This document shows positions 1 to 7,221 of a DNA stretch of 49,749 nt, piece by piece. Numbering within the stretch: the stretch's first letter is position 1; the number at the start of each line of letters is the position of its first letter. The position numbers and the translations under genes were made by a program. The notes under the pieces were generated by a model. The model was not told the DNA's origin, did no database searches, and saw nothing but the letters and a program-made list of their open reading frames with translations. The DNA is from Methylobacterium nonmethylotrophicum (GTDB lineage: Bacteria; Pseudomonadota; Alphaproteobacteria; Rhizobiales; Beijerinckiaceae): assembly GCF_004745635.1 (NCBI RefSeq), contig NZ_SRLB01000044.1:1-49749 (forward strand). Reading direction: 5' to 3'.

Positions 1-294
1 ACTGCATGCCGCGTGAGCCGAGACCCCAGAGCTTGGCTGGACAAGCACCCGTCAGCACCGAAAGTGCGGATGAACCCTTATTCCACGCCTAATCACACAC
101 GATCGCACCTTTCCGCCAGCCGGAGAGCGACGGCGATCTGTTCGCCATCCGCTCGCGGGGCGTGGCATCCGCCGTCCTTCAATGTTCATGATTCTTAAAA
201 GCGCTCTTTCGGCGCGAACGACATTGACGGATCATGGTTACGTCACGATCAATGTAAGCTATCTCCTGTTTTCGACAAATTTTCTGGTTGGATG
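1..294. other. Left-edge non-coding stretch downstream of the ThDP enzyme gene
   Basis: No convincing gene is visible; the short plus-strand reading frames here have no ribosome binding site or recognisable domain. The part after about 180 is poorer in GC than most of the window. Arms ACATTGA (221-227) and TCAATGT (249-255) form an inverted repeat beyond the stop of the minus-strand gene ending at 295. It could act as a weak terminator, but there is no T-tract. Confidence 0.4.
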
Positions 295-1983
295 TCAGAG
301 ATTTCCCTTTCCGATTACCTGCATGAACCAATCGGCCGCGATGTCCGGGTCAACCCGTGCGTCGACCACGAAGACTCCGGGCGCGCCACGCTCGACCCAG
401 GCTTTGAGGGCGGCAAGGTCCTCTGGCTTGCGTATCGTAGCCCCGTCGGCCCCGAGCCCTCGGGCAGCACGGGCGAAATCAGTCTCGGGGAAGCGCACGA
501 TGTCCAGAGCGTAGCCATGCTTGAAATGATGAACCTCGGCACTGTACGCCGCATCGTTGTAGATCAGGATGCACATCCTGCAATCGAGGCGCACCGCAGT
601 CTCGAGTTCCGCCAGCGACATCAGGAAGCCGCCATCGCCGGCCGCGAGAACCACAAGGCGCTGGGGGAAGGAGACCGAGGCACCGACCGCGGCGGCAAGA
701 CCGAGGCCGATCGATTGAAACGCGATCGGAATGCAAAAGCTCCCGGCATTGGGGACCGAGAGGTGGTGGATGGGCCAGCCCGTGAAATGCCCGCCGTCGA
801 GCACTACGATCCGGTCGGCCGGCAGGATCGCATCCACCGCTTTGGTGAAGGTGCGCGGGTCGATGTAACGTCCGTCGCTCCGATCGCCGTAGATCAGGTG
901 CCGATGGCTCTTGTCGTGGATCACGGCCGCGACCTCAGGAGTACGCCAGCGGCCGATCGGGGAAGAGCCGCTGGCTGCGAGGGCTTCGAGGATCCGGCGG
1001 GCGGTCTGCGCGGCATCGCCATGGATGCGCAGCGCGACCTCGCTGAAGCGGCCGAACCGCCCGGCGCGGGACTCGACCTGAACGATACGTGTGTCGTTCC
1101 GGATGAGCCGTCCGTTCTTCGTGGTCCACATGTTCAGCGACGCGCCGAACACGATCACGAGATCGCTCTGCCGGATCAGGTCCGAGGCAGCCGGTGAGGC
1201 ATAGCCTCCGGCGATGCCAAGGTTCCATGGATGATCCGCGAACATCCCATGCGCCTGAAGGGACGTTGCGAGCAGCCCATCGACAGCACCTGCGAGGCGA
1301 TCCAGCAGGCTCTCCGCATCGGCGACATCGGCGCCATGGCCGGCAAGAATCAACGGCCGCCGCGCCGTACGAATCATGTCCACCACGGCATCGATCGCGG
1401 TGTCGTCCGGCTGCGGCGGTGTGAGGCTGTCGAGCGGAGACCATGGACCCGCCTCGGACATCTGCTCCTGGACATCGGTCGGGAGGCTGATCACTACCAC
1501 CTGACGCTCGCGCAAGGCGTGGGCCGCTGCCTCCCGCACGCTCCGGTAGCTGCTGGAGGGCTCGTCGATCTGGATCCAGGATGCACCCACTGATCGGACG
1601 AGGTCCTCCTGCCGGATGCTGAAGCTCGACGTGCGGTCACCCACGGGCACGTCGCCGGCCAGGATCACGAGCGGCGTGTCGCTCTTCGCAGCCTCGCCGA
1701 TCCCGGTGATCGCGTTGGTCAGCCCAGGGCCCGCCGTGACGCTGACGATCGTCAAGGCGCCGGTGAGCCGCGCCGACGCATCCGCCATCGTGACGGCACC
1801 GCCCTCATGGCGAGCCGAGACGAACGGGATGCCCAACTCGGTGAGTGCATGCGTGACCTTGAAGTTCGCTCCACCAACGAGGCCGAAGCACCGGATGGCT
1901 CCGTGGTCGCAGAGCGCTTGTGCGACTTGGCGCCAGACCGGCTGATCGGCCATCGGCCGTGTTGCCAGAGATGATGCATGCAT
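295..1983 (-). CDS. Thiamine-diphosphate-dependent enzyme, acetolactate synthase/benzoylformate decarboxylase-like
   Basis: About 562 residues with the three-domain layout of the ThDP carboligase/decarboxylase superfamily. The N-terminal pyrimidine-binding domain has the catalytic glutamate in ARHEGGAV (about residue 60) and the SVTAGPGLTNA loop. A central domain follows, then the C-terminal cofactor domain with GDGG (about residue 449) and YNDAAY in place of the usual NN end of the Mg-ThDP motif. The substrate cannot be read from sequence. It is not a standard IlvB: no ilvN-like regulatory subunit gene is nearby. It is the last gene of the catabolic region and is separated from the MarR gene by an AT-rich promoter-like gap with two related dyads, so it probably has its own regulated promoter. 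In-frame ATGs at 2004 and 1953 are alternative starts; 1983 was chosen because of GGGG 8 nt upstream. No counterpart is known to me in described iac clusters. Confidence 0.8.
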   Translation of the reverse strand: MHASSLATRPMADQPVWRQVAQALCDHGAIRCFGLVGGANFKVTHALTELGIPFVSARHEGGAVTMADASARLTGALTIVSVTAGPGLTNAITGIGEAAKSDTPLVILAGDVPVGDRTSSFSIRQEDLVRSVGASWIQIDEPSSSYRSVREAAAHALRERQVVVISLPTDVQEQMSEAGPWSPLDSLTPPQPDDTAIDAVVDMIRTARRPLILAGHGADVADAESLLDRLAGAVDGLLATSLQAHGMFADHPWNLGIAGGYASPAASDLIRQSDLVIVFGASLNMWTTKNGRLIRNDTRIVQVESRAGRFGRFSEVALRIHGDAAQTARRILEALAASGSSPIGRWRTPEVAAVIHDKSHRHLIYGDRSDGRYIDPRTFTKAVDAILPADRIVVLDGGHFTGWPIHHLSVPNAGSFCIPIAFQSIGLGLAAAVGASVSFPQRLVVLAAGDGGFLMSLAELETAVRLDCRMCILIYNDAAYSAEVHHFKHGYALDIVRFPETDFARAARGLGADGATIRKPEDLAALKAWVERGAPGVFVVDARVDPDIAADWFMQVIGKGNL

Positions 1984-2068
1984 GCCTCTTGCCCCATGAT
2001 TCATGGTTGCTACGTTGTCGCGAAAATATCGAAGCGGATTGACCCACATTTTCTGATTTGATAATTTA

Positions 2069-2183
2069 ATTGCGCAATATCTATGTATCCGGCTATTGCT
2101 GTATATGCCGATCAAATTTTCTCAGGTTCTTCTGAACAAACCAACTCTACAAACTGGATAAATTATTAGGTGAATTGCGCGAT
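2069..2183. promoter_or_regulatory. AT-rich promoter region with two related 10-bp dyads
   Basis: ATTGCGCAAT at 2069-2078 is a perfect 10-bp palindrome, and ATTGCGCGAT at 2174-2183 differs from it at one position. They lie upstream of the ThDP enzyme start, 105 bp apart, and just beyond the 3' end of a MarR gene. MarR regulators commonly bind short dyads of this kind. That they are MarR operators is inference. Confidence 0.4.
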
Positions 2184-2222
2184 CGATTATCTGTGATTTT
2201 GTGACAATGAGATAGTTAGTAC

Positions 2223-2702
2223 TTAAAATGTCAAATTATAATGTATTTTGCTGACAATATTGTTTAACAATTCCAATTCACTTTTACTTAAGCCATCAAA
2301 GGCCCTATCCGATAATCGCGAAACCTTTTTTCTGATTTGCTGAATCACCTCTCGTCCGGACTCTGTGATCGTCACAATCGTCGTCCGTGCGTCGTCCGGC
2401 GACTGTCTTGTCGAGACGAGATCTTGAGCGGTCATCCTTTGAATGATTTTGGCCATAGTTGACATCTTCGTGACCGCAATCTCTGAAATCTCGGTGACGC
2501 TGGAGGGGCCTTGGCTCGAGACGATCATCAGCACGCGCCAACGCGGGACATCCATCCCGATGGGCTTGAGCATCGCATCGAGTTTCAAATGATAACGGCC
2601 GGCAAGCTGAACGATGCCGAAGAACGGCCAATTCCTGATATCGAAATCTTCACTTTCCGGATCAACATGGATCCGATCAGACGCGCTATGCTTGATCGAC
2701 AC
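2223..2702 (-). CDS. iacR: MarR-family transcriptional regulator, probable iacR
   Basis: About 159 residues from a GTG start at 2702, which has GGGGAG 5 nt upstream. The open frame continues to 3020, but that extension is arginine-rich with no MarR similarity, and the length from 2702 is typical of the family. A helical dimerisation segment comes first (RNWPFFGIVQLAGRYHLKLD), then the winged helix-turn-helix (WRVLMIVSSQGPSSVTEIS through KMSTMAKIIQRMTAQ) and the wing (RQSPDDARTTIVTIT). A MarR gene is a usual member of iac auxin-catabolism clusters, where it is known to act as a repressor relieved by the pathway substrate; the same role here is inferred. The 3' third is notably AT-rich with codons unlike the neighbours, suggesting separate acquisition. 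Separated from the flavin reductase gene by 378 bp. Confidence 0.8.
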   Translation of the reverse strand: MSIKHSASDRIHVDPESEDFDIRNWPFFGIVQLAGRYHLKLDAMLKPIGMDVPRWRVLMIVSSQGPSSVTEISEIAVTKMSTMAKIIQRMTAQDLVSTRQSPDDARTTIVTITESGREVIQQIRKKVSRLSDRAFDGLSKSELELLNNIVSKIHYNLTF

Positions 2703-3080
2703 TCCAGCTCCCCAACCATCTCCGGGATGAAGGGGCGCGATACCCGACGCGGCACGTGCACGGCGGTACTGCTCGGCGACCCTCTCCGGGTATTGCGTTT
2801 GACCGATGCCCCGTGCGACCTCGCGTCGGCGTAGGTCCAAATCGATTGATGTGTCAACCGCGTCCCGTCTCCCAGCCGCGTGGCGCCAGAGGCCGCGTCG
2901 GCGCGAAGCGTGATTGCCGGCTCGGGAACCGTCAGCGGGCGACGGCGTGAGATGCCGCTCCCCCTTCATCGCGCAAGGCCGTTTAGGCAAGTCCATCATC
3001 ATACGTCTGATCAGGATCATGGTCGAAAGGTCGGGTTAGCCGTTTGCGCGCCTGCGAGACGACGGGTTTCCTGGTCGGCC
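2703..3080. other. Gap between the flavin reductase and MarR genes
   Basis: There are 378 bases without a supported gene. An open frame continuous with the MarR gene spans most of it, but its translation is arginine-rich low-complexity sequence without a recognisable domain and lies upstream of the better GTG start. It probably holds the MarR promoter; no clear operator dyad was found. Confidence 0.4.
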
Positions 3081-3992
3081 TCAAGCGGAGTCGACAGATT
3101 TGTGGCTGCCGCCCCGCAGCACCATCGCGGTCACGAGCGCGCCGACACGACCGCCGAGGGCGTCCGCCGTCATCGCGCCACTTTCCTCCGGCCAGCGATG
3201 AACGGAGTTGACCAAGCCGATGATCGCGTGAGCGGCCACCGCCGGATCGGCCACGTCAAAGTCTCCCGACACCGTGCCGTGGGCGAGAAGCTCCGTGAGC
3301 TTGCCTTCGACGCCCCGCTTGAGCCGGTCGATGGTGTGGAGGCTTTGCGCAGGGGCGACGGCCTCCCGGTCGAAGAACTCGCGCACGATCCCGAGCGAAC
3401 CCGCGCTGATCTGCGAGAATTGCTGGATGAAGTCGTCGAGCTGCTGCGCCGGGGGGACTCGTTTCGCGACGGCAGCCTCGATCGCGGCGTCGATCCGGCC
3501 GATCACCTGCTCGTAGGCGCGGAAGTCGTGATCATTGGCCCGGACGAGACTCGCCCAGGTCCCGTCCATGAAGAGGAGCGGGGTTGCCGCCGGTGCCGCC
3601 AGGATGGCCTCCACCTGTCCGACGAACAGGACGTGCGAGCTGAGGTCGATCGCCTGTACGACGCGGCAGTCGAAGGCCGCCGCGCCGTCGAGGAGCACCG
3701 GCGAGCCGGTCGCGGGGCAGCTCCAGCGGCCCTCGGTGAAGCGCTCCTCGCCCTTCACGCCGTCGGCGCCGGCGAACCGGCGCGCCAGGCCGGCCTGATC
3801 GTGGCGGAGGACGTTCACCGCGAAGACGCCCGAGCCGGCGATCGCCGGGCAGGACGCGCCGCTGCGGTTGACCGCGATGCCGAGTTGCGGCGGCTCCGCC
3901 GTCAGCGACATGACCGCCGTCGCCGTCATGCCGGCCCGGACGCCCTCGTGAATCGTGGTCACGATGGTCACGGCGGCGGCGAGCTGGCGCAT
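3081..3992 (-). CDS. iacG: Flavin reductase domain fused to a TetR-type C-terminal domain; apparent 5' frameshift (iacG-like)
   Basis: Residues 1-150 (numbered from ATG 3992) match the FMN-binding flavin reductase family: AAAVTIVTT, GMTATAVMSLTAEPPQLGIAVNRS, and a closing FMDGTWASLV. Such proteins supply reduced flavin to a partner monooxygenase, here presumably the acyl-CoA-dehydrogenase-like enzyme at 9022-10206. Residues from about 155 to the end look like the ligand-binding half of a TetR regulator (FRAYEQVIGRIDAAIEAAV, then LTELLAHGTVSGDFDVADP and AAHAIIGLVNSVHRWPEES), but no helix-turn-helix is present. ATG 3992 has only a distant GGGGAG. The well-placed site AGGAGG sits before ATG 4075, whose frame stops at 3968; adding one base in the G5 run at 4007-4011 (minus strand) would join it to this frame. 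The true gene is therefore probably 3081-4075 with a frameshift or a sequencing error. Confidence 0.7.
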   Translation of the reverse strand: MRQLAAAVTIVTTIHEGVRAGMTATAVMSLTAEPPQLGIAVNRSGASCPAIAGSGVFAVNVLRHDQAGLARRFAGADGVKGEERFTEGRWSCPATGSPVLLDGAAAFDCRVVQAIDLSSHVLFVGQVEAILAAPAATPLLFMDGTWASLVRANDHDFRAYEQVIGRIDAAIEAAVAKRVPPAQQLDDFIQQFSQISAGSLGIVREFFDREAVAPAQSLHTIDRLKRGVEGKLTELLAHGTVSGDFDVADPAVAAHAIIGLVNSVHRWPEESGAMTADALGGRVGALVTAMVLRGGSHKSVDSA

Positions 3993-4075
3993 GCCGGCGC
4001 GGAACTCCCCCGGGAGACGGGCGTGGGCATGGCGCGCCCCTGGACGGCCGTGAGGGGACTGGATTCGTCGATCAT
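3968..4075 (-). pseudogene. Out-of-frame 5' end of the flavin reductase gene
   Basis: ATG 4075 has a near-perfect AGGAGG 6 nt upstream and starts the peptide MIDESSPLTAVQGRAMPTP, a plausible N-terminus for a flavin reductase. This frame runs out of register at a homopolymer (five C on the plus strand, 4007-4011) and stops at 3968-3970. One extra base in the run would continue it into the conserved EFRAGMRQLAAAVT segment. It lies 29 nt after the stop of the 69-residue gene, as expected for the next gene of the operon. Either a real mutation inactivating or shortening the protein, or an assembly error. Confidence 0.6.
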
Positions 4076-4104
4076 CGGGGTCCTCCTGGCGGCGGGGCCG
4101 AACG

Positions 4105-4314
4105 TCACTCGAAGTCGGGATCGTCACGGGCCGGGAGCGGGACGGCGGCCTGCATGAAATCCGCCTCCGCCAGCCCCATGGCCCGCTCCGGATCGGCGAT
4201 GTCGGCAATCCGGATCATCGCCCTGCCGTAGGGATCGGCCCACTTCTGGACGACGCGGACCTGAAAATCCTGATAGGCATAGCAGCCCCACATCTGCGCT
4301 TCCGCGTCCGGCAT
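4105..4314 (-). CDS. 69-residue orphan protein in the catabolic operon
   Basis: A short acidic protein (begins MPDAEAQMWGCYAYQDF, ends ARDDPDFE) with no signal peptide or membrane segment. I do not recognise a family. It is translated in register with the operon: 18 nt after the stop of the NTF2-like gene at 4333, with GGGG about 8 nt before its ATG, and it ends 29 nt before the flavin reductase start. Described iac clusters contain one small protein of unknown function, IacB; position and size make this a candidate, but I cannot show homology. Confidence 0.6.
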   Translation of the reverse strand: MPDAEAQMWGCYAYQDFQVRVVQKWADPYGRAMIRIADIADPERAMGLAEADFMQAAVPLPARDDPDFE

Positions 4315-4332
4315 CGTTGTGTCCCCGGTCCC

Positions 4333-4740
4333 TCACGCTTCCATGGTCTCGTGCAACGACATCCAGACGGGTGTCGGACGATCCGGCCGGTCGAGGAGAA
4401 GGGCCGTCGACCGGCGGAGGTTATCGACCTCGCCGAAGGTCTGCCGCTCGCGGTAGGTGACGAGGGCGGAGCGCGCGTCGGCGAACTGCACCATGACGTC
4501 CGTGATCGTCATGACGAGGCCCGGCCGGCTGCCGCGCAGACCGGGGAAGGCGCGCGCGAAGGTCTCGAAGGGGAGAATGCCGCCGGCCGGCGTCGTCATG
4601 CTGAAGCGCTCGTCGAAATGGGCGAGGACCGGCGCGGGATCGTCGGAGCCCTCGGCCCGGAACCACGCCTGGAGCAGGCGGTGCAGGGCGTCGATCTCGG
4701 CGGCGGCGCGCTCGGGAAACGGGAGGGTCGGGGCGGTCAT
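4333..4740 (-). CDS. NTF2-fold (SnoaL/DUF4440-like) protein
   Basis: 135 residues with the pattern of a small cone-shaped NTF2-like domain: an N-terminal helix (AEIDALHRLLQAWFRAEG), a segment ending HFDERFSMTTPAGG, and C-terminal strands (ARSALVTYRERQTF, VWMSLHETMEA). Members act as small isomerases, cyclases, dehydratases or accessory proteins; no catalytic residue can be assigned here. It is the second NTF2-fold gene in the operon, lying between the 188-residue one (67 nt upstream) and the 69-residue orphan (18 nt downstream). Described iac clusters have a single such protein (IacI), so one of the two is an addition. Confidence 0.7.
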   Translation of the reverse strand: MTAPTLPFPERAAAEIDALHRLLQAWFRAEGSDDPAPVLAHFDERFSMTTPAGGILPFETFARAFPGLRGSRPGLVMTITDVMVQFADARSALVTYRERQTFGEVDNLRRSTALLLDRPDRPTPVWMSLHETMEA

Positions 4741-4807
4741 GGTCGGGTTTCCGAAGGCGTGAGGAGGGAGGGGCGACGGGCCGCGGCGGCCAGGCGCGGC
4801 AGGATGA

Positions 4808-5374
4808 TCAGGGACGCATCAGGACGGAGGTCTGCGGATGAACGACCCCGTGCGCCGGGGGGAGCGGCGTCACGAAGACGTTCTCGGTCCGTGTCCGCGT
4901 GATCTTCCACGCCCCGTCGATGCGGCGGAACGCATTGTTGAGGCGGCTCGAGCGCAGGAGCGCCGAGCCGTCGGAGAAGATCCAGGGCTGGCAATGCACC
5001 CACTGGCCGTCGGCCTCGTCGCCGGACACGTGGATCTGTTCCGATGTCAGGTAATGAACGTTCAGCACCAGCGCCGGATCGCGCTTGCCGCCCCAGAAGC
5101 TGCGGAAATGGGCCCGGATGGCGTCGTGGCCGACCGCGCGGCCGAACTGGCCGTCGTAATAGGCGCCGACGCCCTCCCAGACCGCGTCCGGCGCGTAGAG
5201 CGCCATGATGCGCGCGATGCGCTCCTCGTCGTCGGCGATGCCGAATTCCGGGCAGGGCGTGTCGCAGAGGAACATGTAGCGGGCCTGGATGCGCCGGATC
5301 TCGGCCTCGGCCTCCAGCACGGCGACGCGCTGCGACAGTTCGGCCAGCCGCGCCGGAAGATCATCATTAGTCAT
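4808..5374 (-). CDS. iacI: NTF2-fold (SnoaL-like) protein, candidate iacI
   Basis: 188 residues from ATG 5374, chosen over the ATG at 5383 because GGAAGG lies 7 nt before it. A short N-terminal coiled-coil-like stretch (LPARLAELSQRVAVLEAEAEIRRIQARYM) precedes a SnoaL-type NTF2 fold: IARIMALYAPDAVWEG, a histidine-aspartate pair in AVGHDAIRAHF, then NVHYLTSEQIHV, and closing strands IDGAWKITRTRTEN. The family forms alpha+beta cones that bind hydrophobic small molecules. In iac clusters a protein of this type, IacI, is conserved and takes part in processing oxidised indole-acetate; assignment here rests on fold and neighbourhood. It starts 28 nt after the reductase stop. Confidence 0.7.
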   Translation of the reverse strand: MTNDDLPARLAELSQRVAVLEAEAEIRRIQARYMFLCDTPCPEFGIADDEERIARIMALYAPDAVWEGVGAYYDGQFGRAVGHDAIRAHFRSFWGGKRDPALVLNVHYLTSEQIHVSGDEADGQWVHCQPWIFSDGSALLRSSRLNNAFRRIDGAWKITRTRTENVFVTPLPPAHGVVHPQTSVLMRP

Positions 5375-5402
5375 GGGTCGCATCCTTCCGTCGCGGGCGC
5401 GG

Positions 5403-6350
5403 TCAGAGTTCGATGACCAGCTGCGGCGTCTTCGCGCGCGAGCAGCAGAGCAGCATCTGGTCGTTGGCTTGCTTCTCCTCGTCGGTCAGGTACGTGTCGC
5501 GGTGGTCGGGGATGCCGTCGAGGACGGTGCAGAGGCAGGTCCCGCAGACGCCGTTCTCGCACGAGACCTCGACCGTGATGCCGGCCTCGGCGAGTGCCTT
5601 CACGATCGACAGGCCGCTCGGAACCGTGACGGTCCTGCCGTCGACCACCACCTCGAAGGCGTCGCCGGTGGCGTCGATCGCGGCCCTGAAGTCCTCGCGG
5701 TGAAGCCGGTCCTCACCGAAGCCGGCCTGGCGGGCCCCGGCGACCACCCAGTCCATGAAGCCGGTCGGGCCGCAGACGTAGAGATGCGTTCCGGGCGCGG
5801 CGGGAGGCAGGCCAGCCAGGTCGAGGCGTTGGTCGGCCGGGCCGTCGTCGAAGTGGAGATGCGTCCGCGCGGCGAAGGCGGGTTCGGCCAGCTCGGTCAG
5901 GAAGGCGGCCCTGGTCTGGTCGCGGGCGCAGTAATGGAGCTCGAACGAACGCCCGGCGGCGAGGAGCGCGTGCGCCATCGACAGAAGCGGCGTGATGCCG
6001 ATGCCGCCGCCGATCAGCACCGTATACGCCGCCTCCGGCACCAGCGGGAAGTGATTGCGCGGCCGGCCGACCAAGACGCTCTCGCCGACCCGGAAGGTGC
6101 GGTGGATGGCCGCCGATCCGCCGCGCGAGGCCGGGTCCAGCAGGATGCCGAGCCGGTATCGCCCGCGCTCGGCCGGGTTGCCGGCCAGGGAATATTGCCG
6201 GACGAGACCGTTCCCGACATGGACATCGACATGCGCCCCCGCCTCGTAGGCCGGCAGATCGGCGCCGCCCGGGTCCGCGAGATCGATGACGACGACGTCC
6301 GCCTGCGTCTCCCTGCGGACGATGCAAAGGTTCATGACGTCCTGGGTCAC
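5403..6350 (-). CDS. iacF: VanB-type oxidoreductase (flavin, NAD and 2Fe-2S), electron supply to the dioxygenase
   Basis: 315 residues from a GTG start at 6350 with GAGGAG 8 nt upstream. The domain order is that of class IA ring-hydroxylating dioxygenase reductases. An FMN-binding barrel has RQYSLAGNP; the NAD-binding Rossmann part has IGGGIGITPLLSM and YVCGPTGFMDWV; a C-terminal plant-type 2Fe-2S ferredoxin has CENGVCGTCLCTVLDG and a distal cysteine in LLCCSRAK. It takes electrons from NADH and passes them to the Rieske centre of the dioxygenase encoded at 7218-8986. It is separated from the SDR gene by 115 bp that hold a dispersed palindromic element, the only large gap inside the operon. 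In iac clusters this gene is iacF. Confidence 0.88.
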   Translation of the reverse strand: MTQDVMNLCIVRRETQADVVVIDLADPGGADLPAYEAGAHVDVHVGNGLVRQYSLAGNPAERGRYRLGILLDPASRGGSAAIHRTFRVGESVLVGRPRNHFPLVPEAAYTVLIGGGIGITPLLSMAHALLAAGRSFELHYCARDQTRAAFLTELAEPAFAARTHLHFDDGPADQRLDLAGLPPAAPGTHLYVCGPTGFMDWVVAGARQAGFGEDRLHREDFRAAIDATGDAFEVVVDGRTVTVPSGLSIVKALAEAGITVEVSCENGVCGTCLCTVLDGIPDHRDTYLTDEEKQANDQMLLCCSRAKTPQLVIEL

Positions 6351-6365
6351 GACAGAAGCTCCTCA

Positions 6366-6452
6366 GCATCCTCCGCCGAAGTGGTTACCGGTTCGGCGAA
6401 AAAAAACGATGCAAAAACAACAACCTAAGCGGAGCTGCATGACGCAGCTCTG
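6366..6452 (+). repeat. Dispersed palindromic element, copy 1 (shortened)
   Basis: It opens with GCATC and has GATGC as the inverse arm about 45 nt later, enclosing CGCCGAA and TTCGGCG arms around TGGTTACCGG. A second hairpin follows: GAGCTGC (6432-6438), 5-nt loop, GCAGCTC (6444-6450). The core agrees nearly base for base with copies at 37661-37767 (same orientation) and 43137-43256 (opposite orientation). It lies in the gap between the SDR and reductase genes of the catabolic operon. Confidence 0.8.
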
Positions 6453-6465
6453 CGGCGCCAGGGCG

Positions 6466-7221
6466 TCAGCGCATGAAGAGGCCGCCGTTCAGGTCGATCG
6501 TCGCCCCGTTGGCGAAGGCCGCCCGCGGCGAGGCGAGCTGGACGATCATCTCGCCGACGAAGCCGGGATCGCCGATGTCGCCGACAGGGATCGCCTGCTT
6601 CAGCGCGGCGAGCCGCTCCGGCGGGACCATCCGGTGCACCGCCGGCAGGTCCAGCGGCCCGGGCGCGACCGCATTGACTGTCACCCCGTGGGGGCCGAGG
6701 TCGCGGGCGAAGACCTTGGTCAGGGTGACGATCGCCCCCTTCGAGGCAGCGTAGTGCGCGCCGGTGGCGGTGCCGCCGTTCTGGCCGGCCAGCGAGGCGA
6801 GGTTGATGATCCGCCCGTAGCCGCGGTCGCGGAAATGGGCGCCGAAGACCTGGCAGCCGAAGAAGGTGCCGCGCAGGTTCACGGCGATCACCGCGTCGAA
6901 TTCCTCCGCGGTGATGTCCATGACCGGCCGGGCGGCGGTCACGGCGGCGTTGTTCACCAGGACCGCGACACCGCCCCAGCGGTCCGCGAGGTCGGTGCAG
7001 GCCCGTTCGAAATCGCCCTTGAGGCGCACGTCGAGTCGCAGCGGGTGAGCGGTGTCGCCCGAGGGATCAAGACGGGCGGCGGCCTCCCGTGCCGCGTCGA
7101 GGTCGAGATCCGCGAGGGCGACCGCGTAGCCGGCCCGGTGCAGGCACCCGGCGACCACCGCGCCGAGGCCGTTCCCGGCCCCGGTCACCAGGGCGGCGGA
7201 GCGTGGAGCGGTCGCGCTCAC
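6466..7221 (-). CDS. iacE: Short-chain dehydrogenase/reductase
   Basis: 251 residues from a GTG at 7221 whose last bases overlap the TGA of the preceding dioxygenase beta gene (GTGA overlap), so translation is probably coupled. Classical SDR features are present: the cofactor motif VTGAGNGLG near the N-terminus, an acidic residue after the second strand (LADLDLD) that favours NAD over NADP, NNAAVT, the catalytic serine in NLASLAG, and the YAASKGA Tyr-Lys pair. The C-terminal NAVAPGPLDLP loop is also typical. In iac clusters the SDR gene is iacE and its product is needed with IacA in the early oxidation of indole-acetate; that role is inferred here from synteny. Confidence 0.85.
   Translation of the reverse strand: MSATAPRSAALVTGAGNGLGAVVAGCLHRAGYAVALADLDLDAAREAAARLDPSGDTAHPLRLDVRLKGDFERACTDLADRWGGVAVLVNNAAVTAARPVMDITAEEFDAVIAVNLRGTFFGCQVFGAHFRDRGYGRIINLASLAGQNGGTATGAHYAASKGAIVTLTKVFARDLGPHGVTVNAVAPGPLDLPAVHRMVPPERLAALKQAIPVGDIGDPGFVGEMIVQLASPRAAFANGATIDLNGGLFMR

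Noticed and set aside
295..1983. Acetolactate synthase large subunit (ilvB)
   Set aside because: Similarity is only at superfamily level, no small-subunit gene is adjacent and the neighbourhood is catabolic; a specific name is not supported.
2880..4157. Plus-strand frame of 425 residues
   Set aside because: Antisense to the flavin reductase gene, with no ribosome site or domain.
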